DNA from: Leptospira langatensis
GTDB taxonomy: Bacteria > Spirochaetota > Leptospiria > Leptospirales > Leptospiraceae
NCBI RefSeq assembly: GCF_004770615.1
Contig: NZ_RQER01000005.1
Location: 186,001-250,000, forward strand
Length of the DNA stretch: 64,000 nucleotides
Reading direction: 5' to 3'
The notes below the pieces were generated by a model. The model was not told where the DNA came from. It was given only the letters and a program-made list of their open reading frames with translations, and searched no databases. Below are positions 1-9,531 of this stretch, piece after piece. The first letter of the stretch is position 1; each line of letters starts with the position of its first letter. The position numbers and the translations under genes are program-made.

Positions 1-2
1 CC

Positions 3-2105
3 TTGGATGAATTAGGTTTTTCTAAACTAGAAGAAACCGTTTGGAATACTCCCGAAAAGATCCCGGTTAAACCAGTCTACGTTCCAAAAGATGCGGAATC
101 CCTGGAACATTTGGATTATGCGGCAGGACTTCCTCCTTTCTTGAGAGGGCCCTATTCTACTATGTATGTCCAACAACCATGGACCATCCGTCAGTACGCG
201 GGTTTCTCGACCGCCGAAGAATCCAATGCATTCTATCGTAGGAACCTTGCCGCAGGACAAAAGGGTCTTTCCGTCGCATTCGACCTAGCGACTCACCGAG
301 GATATGATTCCGATCACGAAAGAGTGGTGGGAGATGTGGGTAAGGCAGGAGTGGCAATCGACTCCGTGCTAGACATGAAGATCCTATTCGATCAGATCCC
401 ATTGGATCAAATGTCCGTTTCCATGACCATGAATGGCGCGGTCATCCCTACTCTTGCATTTTATATCGTGGCCGCCGAAGAGCAAGGTGTGAAGCCGGAA
501 CAACTTTCCGGAACCATTCAGAACGATATCCTAAAAGAGTTCATGGTACGGAACACTTACATTTATCCGCCGGAACCTTCCATGAGGATTATTGCGGACA
601 TCTTCCAGTACACAACCCAGTACATGCCTAAGTTCAATTCCATCTCCATCTCCGGTTATCATATGCAGGAAGCAGGAGCGACTGCGGACATCGAGTTAGC
701 ATATACTCTTGCGGATGGATTGGAATACCTACGCACAGGCATCAAGGCAGGAATGGACGTGGATAGTTTTGCGCCTCGCCTCTCCTTCTTCTGGGCGATA
801 GGAATGAACCATTTCATGGAGATCGCCAAGATGAGAGCGGGAAGATTGCTCTGGGCGAAACTAGTAAAGTCATTCAATCCTAAGAATAGCAAATCACTGG
901 CCCTTAGAACCCATTGCCAAACTTCCGGCTGGAGTTTAACGGAGCAGGATCCTTTCAATAATGTGGGAAGGACCTGCATAGAAGCATTGGCTGCCGCTCT
1001 CGGACATACTCAGTCCTTGCACACGAACGCGTTAGACGAAGCAATCGCTCTTCCTACCGACTTCTCCGCAAGGATCGCAAGAAACACTCAGATCTATTTG
1101 CAAGAAGAGACCAATATCCACAGAGTCGTGGATCCTTGGGGCGGTTCTTATTATGTGGAATCCCTTACCGCACAACTTGCAGAAAGAGCCTGGGAATTGA
1201 TCCAAGAAGTGGAACAACTAGGCGGGATCGCAAAGGCGATCGAGACCGGTATCCCTAAGATGAGGATAGAAGAAGCCGCTGCCCGTAAACAGGCACGCAT
1301 CGATTCCGGAAGGGATGTGATCGTAGGGATCAATCGGTATCGCCCAGACAAAGAAAATCCTTTGGATATTTTAGATATCGATAATACTGCCGTTAGAGAG
1401 TCCCAGATCAGAAAGCTGAACGAACTCAAGAAGAATCGGGACAGTGCAGCGGTAGAAGCCGCTCTCCAAGCGATCACAGAATGTGCCGAGACAGGAAAAG
1501 GAAATCTGCTCGCATTTGCGGTGGACGCGGCTCGAAAAAGAGCTACTCTCGGAGAAATTTCGTACGCGATGGAGAAAGTGTTCGGACGCTATAAATCCGT
1601 CACTCATATGATCACCGGAGTGTATTCGGAAGAAATCATGGACGATCCCGATTTCAAAAAGGCTAAGGAACTCTCTGCAAAATTCGCTAAGCTCGAGGGA
1701 AGACAACCTCGTATCATGGTGGCGAAGATGGGACAGGACGGTCACGATAGAGGTGCCAAAGTGATCTCTACTAGTTTTGCCGATATGGGATTTGACGTCG
1801 ATATAGGTCCTCTCTTCCAGACTCCTGGAGAAGCCGCAAAGCAAGCGATAGAAAATGACGTGCATGTGCTCGGGGTTTCCAGCCTTGCGGCAGGTCATAA
1901 GACCTTAGTGCCTCAGGTCATCCAAGAACTCAAGAAGCTAGGCCGCGAAGATATCCTAGTCATTGCAGGCGGTGTGATTCCCCAACAAGATTACGATTAT
2001 TTGTATAAAGCGGGAGTGAACGGGATCTTCGGACCCGGTACCAAGATTTCCAAAGCGGGAGTGGAGATCCTAGAACTCCTGATCAAAAGCGTAGAAGGCC
2101 AGTAA
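3..2105 (+). CDS. Methylmalonyl-CoA mutase, single-chain type (5' end at window edge)
   Basis: The adenosylcobalamin-dependent enzyme interconverts methylmalonyl-CoA and succinyl-CoA, the last step in feeding propionyl-CoA carbon into the TCA cycle. The N-terminal two thirds is the substrate-binding TIM barrel (for example the [14 protein letters not shown] stretch and the [10 protein letters not shown] stretch). Residues from about 565 form the B12-binding domain, with the cobalt-ligand motif [10 protein letters not shown] near residue 580. At 700 residues it is slightly shorter than typical single-chain mutases (about 710-750). The only start inside the window is a TTG at position 3, so the true start may lie upstream of the window. 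MeaB follows after 4 bases, consistent with one operon. The family assignment is secure; the start is not. Confidence 0.95.
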   Translation: MDELGFSKLEETVWNTPEKIPVKPVYVPKDAESLEHLDYAAGLPPFLRGPYSTMYVQQPWTIRQYAGFSTAEESNAFYRRNLAAGQKGLSVAFDLATHRGYDSDHERVVGDVGKAGVAIDSVLDMKILFDQIPLDQMSVSMTMNGAVIPTLAFYIVAAEEQGVKPEQLSGTIQNDILKEFMVRNTYIYPPEPSMRIIADIFQYTTQYMPKFNSISISGYHMQEAGATADIELAYTLADGLEYLRTGIKAGMDVDSFAPRLSFFWAIGMNHFMEIAKMRAGRLLWAKLVKSFNPKNSKSLALRTHCQTSGWSLTEQDPFNNVGRTCIEALAAALGHTQSLHTNALDEAIALPTDFSARIARNTQIYLQEETNIHRVVDPWGGSYYVESLTAQLAERAWELIQEVEQLGGIAKAIETGIPKMRIEEAAARKQARIDSGRDVIVGINRYRPDKENPLDILDIDNTAVRESQIRKLNELKKNRDSAAVEAALQAITECAETGKGNLLAFAVDAARKRATLGEISYAMEKVFGRYKSVTHMITGVYSEEIMDDPDFKKAKELSAKFAKLEGRQPRIMVAKMGQDGHDRGAKVISTSFADMGFDVDIGPLFQTPGEAAKQAIENDVHVLGVSSLAAGHKTLVPQVIQELKKLGREDILVIAGGVIPQQDYDYLYKAGVNGIFGPGTKISKAGVEILELLIKSVEGQ

Positions 2106-2109
2106 TTCT

Positions 2110-3153
2110 ATGCCGGCAACGGAAGGATCGGACGATCACCTAGTCAGAGGCTCGGTTAAGAAGAAGACCCTTCCGGATCAGGATACTTTCGTAAAAGGTA
2201 TCCTTGCCGGGGATATCGTACTTCTCAGCCGTGCGATCACTCTGATCGAAAGCACTCTCCCCGCTCACCAAGAATTGGCAGAAGCTATATTAGAAAAATG
2301 TCTTCCTCATTCCGGGAAAAGCATTCGAGTCGGCATTACTGGAATTCCAGGCGTGGGCAAGAGTAGTTTCATTGAGACTTTCGGAAATCATCTCATAGAC
2401 CAGGGAAGAAAGATCGCAGTCCTTACTGTAGATCCTTCTTCTCAATTATCCAAGGGTTCCATACTGGGAGATAAGACTAGAATGGAAACTCTCTCTCGTA
2501 AGAAAGAAGCATTCATTCGTCCGTCTCCTTCCGGGGAATCCTTAGGCGGAGTCGCACGCAAGACTAGAGAGACTATTTTTCTCTGTGAGGCGGCAGGATT
2601 CGATACGGTCTTAGTCGAAACAGTAGGAGTAGGACAATCCGAAACAGCGGTTTACTCCATGGTGGATCTCTTCCTTCTTCTTCTCATCGCTGGAGCGGGA
2701 GACGAATTGCAAGGGATCAAGAGAGGGATCATGGAGATGGCAGATCTGATCGCTGTCACCAAGGCAGACGGAGAGAATATTATGCGCGCTAATCGTGCGA
2801 AAAGTGAAACGATTTCCGCAGTGCATTTTCTCCCTTCTCATGAATCAGGAATGAAAACAGAGGTCAGGACCTGTTCTGCGCTCACGGGAGAAGGGATCCC
2901 AGAGATCTGGACCGAGATACAAACCTTTATCCAAGCGATCAGAGAAACAGGTTACTTGGATAAAAAGAGAAAAGAGCAAGCAAGGCATTGGCTCCACGAA
3001 TCCGTTCAATCAATGCTCTTGGATGATTTTCATTCCAAACTAGGACAAGAGTTTGCAAAAGAAGAAGAAAGAGTCGTGCAAGGATTATCCGGCTCGTACC
3101 AGGCGGCTCGTAAACTAGTTGCGTCTTATAAAAAAACGGGCGGCCCTTCTTAA
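2110..3153 (+). CDS. meaB: Methylmalonyl-CoA mutase-associated GTPase MeaB
   Basis: This G3E-type P-loop GTPase loads and protects the B12 cofactor of methylmalonyl-CoA mutase. The Walker A loop GIPGVGKS is at residues 78-85, followed by VDPSSQ, the switch-like VETVGVGQSE and the nucleotide-base motif TKAD. The length of 347 residues is normal for MeaB/ArgK proteins. The ATG lies 4 bases after the mutase stop codon, so the two are almost certainly co-transcribed and translationally coupled. The older name ArgK (arginine transport kinase) is a misannotation for this family. Confidence 0.95.
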   Translation: MPATEGSDDHLVRGSVKKKTLPDQDTFVKGILAGDIVLLSRAITLIESTLPAHQELAEAILEKCLPHSGKSIRVGITGIPGVGKSSFIETFGNHLIDQGRKIAVLTVDPSSQLSKGSILGDKTRMETLSRKKEAFIRPSPSGESLGGVARKTRETIFLCEAAGFDTVLVETVGVGQSETAVYSMVDLFLLLLIAGAGDELQGIKRGIMEMADLIAVTKADGENIMRANRAKSETISAVHFLPSHESGMKTEVRTCSALTGEGIPEIWTEIQTFIQAIRETGYLDKKRKEQARHWLHESVQSMLLDDFHSKLGQEFAKEEERVVQGLSGSYQAARKLVASYKKTGGPS

Positions 3154-3394
3154 AACTTCCAATCAAGATACAAAATCATAGTTTTGTAATATACTCCTCT
3201 TTCTTTCGTTCGACTTCGGACTAATTCAATTTATTTCCAATTCCGGGACCTTCCTGGAGACAAATTTTTTCCTTGGAAAATAAATCTTTTCCCTCCTTGA
3301 TGGCGGTAAATTCTACAAAGCCTGATCCTTGGATCGTTTTGTGTTCTAAGTCGGAAAGATTTGGACTCAGGTCGGTTCCCGGAAAGGAAAAAAC

Positions 3395-3781
3395 ATGAAA
3401 TCTCGTATTTACGGACTAGTCTTATCCTTATTCCTAGCCCTTCTTCTTTCCGGCTGTGCCACATCCAGTGCGGGGCTTGCTACAAGCACGATCCCTATGG
3501 CCGATAAGAAGTACAGGGTAATCGCTCCCGTCGAAGGAATGAAGTACTGGTTCACATTCGATATCGCAATCATAGGGGTCCCTCTCGGAGAACCGCCTAT
3601 CGATCGCCTGTTGGATGAGCTCAAAAAAGAAAAAGAAGCGGATGCTCTCATTAATGTGAGATATTGGACGGATAAGATCATCGTTGCGTTTGTTACTGTG
3701 AACAGATTGCATATCTCTGCGGAAGCGGTAAAGTTTGAGGAAGAATTACCGCAACCAGATCCGAGAAGAAAGGGCCGCTAA
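3395..3781 (+). CDS. Small lipoprotein of unknown function
   Basis: I do not recognise the family. Residues 1-20 are a lipoprotein signal peptide ending in LLLSGC with the lipidated cysteine at 21, so the mature protein of about 108 residues should be membrane-anchored on the periplasmic or surface side. Its second half (LLDELKKEKEADALINVRYWTDKIIVAFVTVNRLHISAEAV) aligns by eye with the second half of the next gene, which suggests tandem paralogues. It starts a chain of closely spaced genes that runs into the TonB-dependent receptor, so a role in the same uptake system is possible but only inferred from position. Confidence 0.7.
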   Translation: MKSRIYGLVLSLFLALLLSGCATSSAGLATSTIPMADKKYRVIAPVEGMKYWFTFDIAIIGVPLGEPPIDRLLDELKKEKEADALINVRYWTDKIIVAFVTVNRLHISAEAVKFEEELPQPDPRRKGR

Positions 3782-3795
3782 TTCCCCTACTCTTT

Positions 3796-4212
3796 ATGAT
3801 TCGATTTCAGATCGGCATAGTTTTCCTTCTCGTTTTTTTTCTAAACGAGTCCTGTTCCGGCACCATTTCTAGAACGGAAGTGGGAGGAAGAGTAACAAGC
3901 ACTCGATATGCTGAGTCCGCGACAATCATTCGTTCTTCCGATTATATAGAGCTAGGCGTCTCTAGCGGAGAAAGTTCCGTATTCTTCTTATTCGGTCTCT
4001 TCCCCATGACGAATCCTATGAATATGGATTATGCGTTAAGCGACGCTGTCCAAAGGATCCCAGGCGGAAAGGGCCTAGTCAAGATCAAGTATTGGCATGA
4101 GACCCATCTATTCTTCCCGGTAGGAACTGTGAGCGTACTGAAAGTCAAAGGGACTGTGATCGGCTCTCCCGAAACAAATCTAACACCGCCCCAGGAGCCC
4201 ACAAGAAGATGA
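3796..4212 (+). CDS. Small lipoprotein, probable paralogue of the preceding gene
   Basis: This 138-residue protein has a hydrophobic N-terminus ending in a relaxed spirochaetal lipobox (FLNESC, cysteine 20). The pattern ALSDAVQ...GKGLVKIKYWHE...FFPVGTVSVLKVKGTVI parallels LLDELKK...ADALINVRYWTD...VAFVTVNRLHISAEAV in the protein before it, so a duplicated fold is likely. It begins 15 bases after the preceding stop and overlaps the next start by 4 bases (ATGA), so it is inside the operon. Function unknown. Confidence 0.7.
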   Translation: MIRFQIGIVFLLVFFLNESCSGTISRTEVGGRVTSTRYAESATIIRSSDYIELGVSSGESSVFFLFGLFPMTNPMNMDYALSDAVQRIPGGKGLVKIKYWHETHLFFPVGTVSVLKVKGTVIGSPETNLTPPQEPTRR

Positions 4213-4550
4213 AGACCAGAATATTGATCTTCGGCATTTTCATCTTCTTCTTTGCGGATTGTATTCGCCAAGATACCGTTCCGGAAGGAGACGCAAATAG
4301 CCAGATCTATGCTGCCGCAAATTTTCTCTCCCAAAAATGCGGAGATCCGATCCCTCCTCATTTTCCAGTAGCGATAGGAGACGTGCAGAGAAGGAATTTG
4401 GATCTATGCAGTATTGCGATCACCAAGGCGGAATGTCCGTTTGTGTCTTATCCGGTTGCTTGTCTTCTCATCTATTACGATAAGTCCTTGGGTGAAATTC
4501 CCTGGTACTTGAACTTCAAAGACGCATTTGTAGATCCGAAAATCCCATGA
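4209..4550 (+). CDS. Small cysteine-containing lipoprotein
   Basis: This 113-residue protein has a hydrophobic leader and a relaxed lipobox (FFADC, cysteine 18). The mature part carries four further cysteines in CGD, DLCS, AECP and VACLL contexts, which could form disulphides outside the cytoplasm. It overlaps the gene before it by 4 bases and the TonB-dependent receptor after it by 4 bases (ATGA), so its translation is probably coupled to the receptor. That tight coupling makes it a candidate surface partner of the receptor. I do not recognise the family. Confidence 0.7.
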   Translation: MKTRILIFGIFIFFFADCIRQDTVPEGDANSQIYAAANFLSQKCGDPIPPHFPVAIGDVQRRNLDLCSIAITKAECPFVSYPVACLLIYYDKSLGEIPWYLNFKDAFVDPKIP

Positions 4551-7096
4551 AGATGAAACGAGTACTGATCAAATTAGTCTTTCTAGCCGCGTTCGCGCCC
4601 GTGGATGTCTTCGCAGAGGTGGCATTCAAAGCGCGTCTATTCTCCAGACAGAAAAACCAAGGGGAAGCTCGTACTCAGGTACTTCTATTCGAGACCAGGA
4701 AATTGTATAGAACGGATGCGGAAGGTTATTTCGACGCAGTTGTCCCCGCTCCGGGAATGTATACGTTCCGTGTATTAAAAAATGATGATATGCAGGATCT
4801 CAAGGGGAATGTGGAATCTTCCGGACAGATCATCACTCTGTATATGGATGCGGGCGCAAACTCTGGGGGAATCGGTTCTTCGGTCCCTAAGGCTCCCAAA
4901 GGAGCGATCACCATCTCCGCAGAAAGAGAAAAGCCGATCATGTCCCGAACCACCCTTAAGTACGATGAGATCAAGAGGATGCCCGGAACCTTCGGCGAAC
5001 CTTTACGAGCCATCGAGACAATTCCTGGCGTTGTGCCTACAGCCGCATTCGGTGGGGGCGCAAATAACTATGTGATCCGAGGTTCGGATCCGAACTCGAA
5101 CTTATATTTAGTGGACGACCTTCCTATCTTATATCCGTTCCACTTTGACGGATTGAGCGCTGTGGTAAACGCCAACCTGATCAAATCCATGGACGTGTAT
5201 ACGGGAGTATATCCCGCGAATTTCAATAACGCCTTAGGTGGGGTGATCCATATCGATACCGTAGACAAGGTGGACAAGTCCCAGAAAAACCTGATCATGT
5301 CCGCTTGGTCGAGTAGCATCAGTTATATGAGCCCTACCTTCGGAGGAAAAGGCTATATGATCGCCTCCGTCCGCGTGGGTTACTTGGATCGTTTCGTCCA
5401 AGGATTGAGTTCTGCCTTAGGCGCAAATTTTCCGGAAGGAGTACGATTGCCTAGGTTCGTGGACTCTCAGGTAAAATTCGTTCATAATTTCAATGAGAAG
5501 CACCAGATCTCTTTCCATTCTTTTTATTCCAAAGACGACTTTGCAGCGGACATTCCGAGCAAGTATAAAAACGACCCTGCAAACGATTCCACGGCTGCCT
5601 TTGCCGGAGGAAATATTTCTGCAGGACAAGGATTCAGGACCCAGGCTCTTCGTTATACTTGGAAACCGATCGATACCTTCTCCAATCGGATCACTTTTAT
5701 TAGCTATGATCCGTTTACCGATTTTAACGTTTCCTTAGGCTCCATCAAAGGGAAGAGCCAGGCAAGCGGCGCGTATAACGGAGTACGCCAAGATGCATTC
5801 TGGGACCCGAACCGCCATTTCAGCGTTGAGTTCGGTTCCGAATTCAGACAACTGAATTATTACTCTAGAGGATCTAGTATTGTACAAACCGATCCGACCA
5901 ATATGAGTCCGAATCCGTATGATACTCAAAGCCCTGCATTCACTACGATCCCAACGAATATCACTGCAAAGGGAACGTACTATAACTCTTATGTTACCAC
6001 TAAGATCAAGTTCGGTGGATTTCAGATCGAGCCTGGTGCAAGGTACGACTATATCCCGTACGTGCATCATAGTGCTCTAGGTCCGAGGGCTCAGGCTTCT
6101 TATAAGTTTGAAGGGATCGGAAAAGGAACCACAGTCTTCGGGGGCGGAGGAGATTTCTATCGATTCCCTCTCGACACTCGTTTCAACAAGGACAGCGGGA
6201 ACCCTCATTTGAATTTCGAAAAGGTATTCAAGTATGGGGGCGGTATCGAGCAACTCTTAGAGGGAGACTATCAGATCAAGGGAGAAGTATTCAAACAGGA
6301 ATATTCGAATTTGATCGTGGACGATCCGTACGCTACAGATCTGATCGGAGTAAATCCGGATCCCTATTCTGCAGTAACTCAGCCATATGTGCTGAACAAG
6401 AAACTGAATTATTCCAATAAGGGGACCGGCTGGTCTCACGGTTTCGAATTGGTGCTTCGGAAGAATTCCAGACCTGGAACCAGGCATTGGTTCGGATGGA
6501 TCACGTATACCTGGTCCCAAACATTCAGAAATAATAATGTTTATATGCAGTATCCGAATACTCCTGCGCTCACCCAGCAGCAGATCGAGCTGACTTCTCA
6601 GGTTTATAATAATTCCAAACAGACCTTATACGATTATGATCGGACCAATGTGATCAACGTAGTATTCGGCTGGAGATGGAGCCAGGAATGGCAATTCGGC
6701 TTAAGATGGTCTTACCTGACCAGTATGCCGTTTACGCCTATTGTAGGGGACGACGGAGGCAAATTCAGTAACCCCGCCAATGGGCAGACATATTGGGCCC
6801 CTCAATACGCCAATAATCCGGCCCTAGGACAATATATCAATAGTCAAAGATTAAAACCTTATCATCGACTTGACATCCGATTCGACCGGTTTTTCAATTA
6901 TGAATGGGGGTATGTGAATACGTTCTTGGAGATCATCAACGTCTATATGCGTGAAAACGTAAATGGAGAGAGTTTCGATAATACCAAGCCTTATTCCAAA
7001 ACCAACCCAAGCCCGAATCCTACGTTTGGGACCATTCCTCTTCCAGGAGGAGTTGTGATCCCTTTCTTTAACGTAGGAATAGAGGTTAAGTTTTAA
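4547..7096 (+). CDS. TonB-dependent outer-membrane receptor
   Basis: An 849-residue beta-barrel uptake protein that uses energy passed from ExbB-ExbD-TonB. A signal peptide ends near residue 24 (VFA/EVA). Residues of about 25-100 look like a carboxypeptidase-regulatory/beta-sandwich extension (LLFETRKLYRTDAEGYF). The plug follows (IKRMPGTFGEPLRAIETIPGV, then NNYVIRGSDPNSNLYLVDDLP and ALGGVIHIDT), then a barrel of alternating aromatic strands ending in NVGIEVKF, a typical final strand with C-terminal Phe. ExbB, ExbD and TonB are encoded just downstream, so this appears to be a dedicated system. The substrate cannot be read from the sequence; no Fur-like site or B12 riboswitch was noticed upstream. 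Confidence 0.92.
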   Translation: MKMKRVLIKLVFLAAFAPVDVFAEVAFKARLFSRQKNQGEARTQVLLFETRKLYRTDAEGYFDAVVPAPGMYTFRVLKNDDMQDLKGNVESSGQIITLYMDAGANSGGIGSSVPKAPKGAITISAEREKPIMSRTTLKYDEIKRMPGTFGEPLRAIETIPGVVPTAAFGGGANNYVIRGSDPNSNLYLVDDLPILYPFHFDGLSAVVNANLIKSMDVYTGVYPANFNNALGGVIHIDTVDKVDKSQKNLIMSAWSSSISYMSPTFGGKGYMIASVRVGYLDRFVQGLSSALGANFPEGVRLPRFVDSQVKFVHNFNEKHQISFHSFYSKDDFAADIPSKYKNDPANDSTAAFAGGNISAGQGFRTQALRYTWKPIDTFSNRITFISYDPFTDFNVSLGSIKGKSQASGAYNGVRQDAFWDPNRHFSVEFGSEFRQLNYYSRGSSIVQTDPTNMSPNPYDTQSPAFTTIPTNITAKGTYYNSYVTTKIKFGGFQIEPGARYDYIPYVHHSALGPRAQASYKFEGIGKGTTVFGGGGDFYRFPLDTRFNKDSGNPHLNFEKVFKYGGGIEQLLEGDYQIKGEVFKQEYSNLIVDDPYATDLIGVNPDPYSAVTQPYVLNKKLNYSNKGTGWSHGFELVLRKNSRPGTRHWFGWITYTWSQTFRNNNVYMQYPNTPALTQQQIELTSQVYNNSKQTLYDYDRTNVINVVFGWRWSQEWQFGLRWSYLTSMPFTPIVGDDGGKFSNPANGQTYWAPQYANNPALGQYINSQRLKPYHRLDIRFDRFFNYEWGYVNTFLEIINVYMRENVNGESFDNTKPYSKTNPSPNPTFGTIPLPGGVVIPFFNVGIEVKF

Positions 7097-7602
7097 TGAA
7101 CGAGCAAAGCATATACCAACCTGCCTTCCGCAATCTCGCACTAGCGATCGGGATACTTGCGCTTTCCTTCTGTTCTCAGACCGAAACGGATCCGAAAGGC
7201 GAAGGGTTTATATTGCAATCTCTCATCAATACTTCCGCCCAACCAGTATCTGCATGCAAGAGCTCCGCAGAAGAAGCAGAGAATTGTCTAAGCTCCACTT
7301 CTGATCTATCCGGTTCGGGAGAAGGTTCCTTGGCAAAGATCTTCTCCGGAGGTTCGGCTTCTTCTTACGAATCCTATTGCAATCAACTCTTAGAACAGGG
7401 TCAGATGTCGAAACTGGGAGCCAAGGTCCAAGAATGTATTTTTAACTGCAATGCAGCCTATTGGTCCAGAGTTCAATCCGAGGGCAGTTGCGAAGGGGAC
7501 GGAACGGAACTCATCACCGGATCCGGGGTCGAAACCTTAAACTGTCTCCGAAATTGCAAAGAACTCTATCTTTCTGAGCCGGAACCTTCTTCCGGGAATT
7601 AA
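7096..7602 (+). CDS. Cysteine-rich lipoprotein linked to the TonB receptor
   Basis: A 168-residue predicted lipoprotein with lipobox ALSFC (cysteine 26). The mature protein has eight further cysteines, including two CxxxC pairs (CIFNC and CLRNC) spaced about 36 residues apart, which suggests a helical disulphide-stapled domain. Its ATG shares one base with the receptor's TAA stop (TAATG), so it is translationally coupled to the receptor. A surface or periplasmic accessory subunit for substrate capture is a reasonable inference; I do not recognise the family. Confidence 0.75.
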   Translation: MNEQSIYQPAFRNLALAIGILALSFCSQTETDPKGEGFILQSLINTSAQPVSACKSSAEEAENCLSSTSDLSGSGEGSLAKIFSGGSASSYESYCNQLLEQGQMSKLGAKVQECIFNCNAAYWSRVQSEGSCEGDGTELITGSGVETLNCLRNCKELYLSEPEPSSGN

Positions 7603-7668
7603 GGAACAAAAACAGAATGACTGGGATCATACCAGGCAAAAAAACAGAATGTAGGAAGGATACCTAGA

Positions 7669-8283
7669 ATGAATTTTGAGAGTTTCATCGAGTACGGTGA
7701 ATCAGCTGTATTCGTGATCATGATCATCGCGAGCATTCTCGCAATCGCAGTAGTGGTCGAAAGAGCTATCGTATTTACTAAAAATACCAAGGATTCCAAA
7801 TCCTTACTCTCCGAAATCATCGAAACCGTCCGCAAGGGAGAACTTTCCGAAGCGCATAAATTCACGGAGACCCATCCTGAAAATGTATACGCGAGATTCG
7901 CCGGCTTCTCTGCAGAACATTCCAAAAAAGGAAAAGAAAGTCTAGGTGAACTGATGGAAGGAAAGGCAATCGGAGAAAGAGTCGAATTCGAGACCAGACT
8001 TTCCATTCTAAATACTCTAGGAAACAACGCCCCCTTTATCGGACTACTCGGAACAGTATTTGGAGTGATCAACGCATTCTATCGTTTAGGAACCTTAGGA
8101 AATACCGGAGCGGACGTAGTGATGAGGACCATCTCCACTGCACTCTTGGCAACTGCAGTAGGTTTGGCAGTGGCAATCCCGGTGGTAATGGCAAATAACT
8201 ACTTTACTCGCAAATTGAAGATCATCCAAGCAAACCTGGATATACTTTCCAGAGAATTCTTAGCGAGCCTCTCTCGGAAATAA
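7669..8283 (+). CDS. exbB: ExbB/TolQ-type proton channel protein
   Basis: A MotA/TolQ/ExbB-family inner-membrane protein that, with ExbD, converts proton flow into work on TonB. There is a transmembrane helix at about residues 14-32 and a second and third helix in the C-terminal half (NNAPFIGLLGTVFGVINAF and TALLATAVGLAVAIPVV), with the large cytoplasmic loop between. Length 204 residues is typical. It sits 66 bases after the cysteine-rich lipoprotein and 26 bases before exbD. TolQ is the alternative reading, but the TonB and TonB-receptor neighbours favour ExbB. Confidence 0.9.
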   Translation: MNFESFIEYGESAVFVIMIIASILAIAVVVERAIVFTKNTKDSKSLLSEIIETVRKGELSEAHKFTETHPENVYARFAGFSAEHSKKGKESLGELMEGKAIGERVEFETRLSILNTLGNNAPFIGLLGTVFGVINAFYRLGTLGNTGADVVMRTISTALLATAVGLAVAIPVVMANNYFTRKLKIIQANLDILSREFLASLSRK

Positions 8284-8309
8284 CTCCCGAGAAATTTAAG
8301 GAGTAGAAG

Positions 8310-8714
8310 ATGGCAGGACAAAGTTCTTCCGGAGATGGAGAAGAGATAGGTAGCATTAATATCACACCGATGGTGGATGTTATCCTAGTGCTCCTAGTGA
8401 TCTTCATGGTAACTGCAAACTTCCTGAAAAAGGAATCCATCAATATCAATTTACCTAAGGTAGATTCCGCGGATCCGAATGTGGCGCAATCCGTTCAGGT
8501 CGCATTGACCAAGGACGGCAAGATCATGTTAGAAGGAGCGGAGACGGACGGTCCTCGTTTGCAAGCACAGTTGCAAAGAGATCTGAAATTCAGACCGAAT
8601 ATGAGGCTTACCCTGTCGGCTGATTCTTCCATTCCGTATGGAAAGATAGCGGAGACCATGGGATTGATCCACAAGGCCGGAGTGACTCGGATCGCTTTAT
8701 CGGTGAAAAGATAA
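8310..8714 (+). CDS. exbD: ExbD/TolR-type transport protein
   Basis: A single-pass inner-membrane protein with a periplasmic domain, partner of ExbB. The family signature INITPMVDVILVLLVIFMV is at residues 16-34, and Asp23 is the proton-carrying residue equivalent to ExbD Asp25 of E. coli. The remaining 95 residues form the periplasmic domain ending with AGVTRIALSVKR, as is usual. The ATG is preceded by an AAGGAG ribosome-binding site (8298-8303). Confidence 0.9.
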   Translation: MAGQSSSGDGEEIGSINITPMVDVILVLLVIFMVTANFLKKESININLPKVDSADPNVAQSVQVALTKDGKIMLEGAETDGPRLQAQLQRDLKFRPNMRLTLSADSSIPYGKIAETMGLIHKAGVTRIALSVKR

Positions 8715-8728
8715 ATTTAGGCTTAGGA

Positions 8729-9385
8729 ATGAACCAAGGCTTAGAAAAAATAAAGACCGCAACACTGCAAAGAGTGAAGGAACTTACTCTTTGGGAAAAA
8801 TGTTTGTACGGCTCGATCGCAGCCCATATTCTTTCTTTCGGGATCTATTATATAGCCACTCATACGGATGTTTCCATCGTAGATTCGGAACAATTAGAGA
8901 TGAATGTCGAAGTGGATATAGAGGACATTCCCCCTGAATTATTAGGAGGAGAAACTTCCCCTACCCATGTGGAAAAAGAAGAATGGGTAGAAGGTTCTAA
9001 AAAAGACGGGGAAGATCCGGACGAGGCAGAAATCGATCCGAACAAATTGAGTGGGGACGGCACAGACAAGGACGGATTCTTGTACGCCTTTTTAGGAGAC
9101 AAGCCTCCGGCAGCTATTATAGATTTCGACCTGAACGATTTCTTTCCGGAGAATGCAAAGGCCCAAGGGATCTCCTATGCAGACATCACTTTAGAAGTAC
9201 AAGTAGATGAAAGAGGAAATCTGGTGCAGGCCAAAGTGGTTCGATCCACAATCAAAGGCTATGGCTTCGAGGATGCCGCTGTCAAAGTCGTTAGGATCGC
9301 GAGATGGAGCCCTGGCTATGCAAAAGGACGTCCGACTAGAATGAACCATAGAGTCCCTGTCCACTTCGAGCTAAGAGATAATTAA
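8729..9385 (+). CDS. tonB: TonB-like energy transducer
   Basis: This 218-residue protein has a cytoplasmic N-terminus, one transmembrane helix at about 27-45 (YGSIAAHILSFGIYYIA), an acidic linker at about 55-115, and a C-terminal TonB domain at about 140-218 (ITLEVQVDERGNLVQAKVVRST, then AAVKVVRIARWSPG and RVPVHFELRD). The linker is dominated by Asp/Glu rather than the Pro-Lys/Pro-Glu repeats of classical TonB, so it may span the periplasm differently. It is the last gene of the uptake operon and is followed by a terminator-like hairpin. Confidence 0.88.
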   Translation: MNQGLEKIKTATLQRVKELTLWEKCLYGSIAAHILSFGIYYIATHTDVSIVDSEQLEMNVEVDIEDIPPELLGGETSPTHVEKEEWVEGSKKDGEDPDEAEIDPNKLSGDGTDKDGFLYAFLGDKPPAAIIDFDLNDFFPENAKAQGISYADITLEVQVDERGNLVQAKVVRSTIKGYGFEDAAVKVVRIARWSPGYAKGRPTRMNHRVPVHFELRDN

Positions 9386-9413
9386 TTTCCCGACGTCATA
9401 ATTAAGGCAATTC

Positions 9414-9444
9414 CTTCCGGAAATTTCTGGAAGATACCTTTTTT
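9414..9444 (+). terminator. Likely intrinsic terminator of the TonB operon
   Basis: Seven-base stem CTTCCGG/CTGGAAG (one G-U pair) around an AAATTT loop at 9414-9433, followed after ATACC by a run of six T (9439-9444). It lies 28 bases after the tonB stop. The T-run is slightly displaced from the stem, so efficiency is uncertain. Confidence 0.6.
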
Positions 9445-9531
9445 AGATATAACATTCCCTAAAAATCCAAACATACATTCTAAGAATACTGCTGCGGTTT
9501 TAAGGCCCCTCCCGTCCATTGTAATAAGGAC

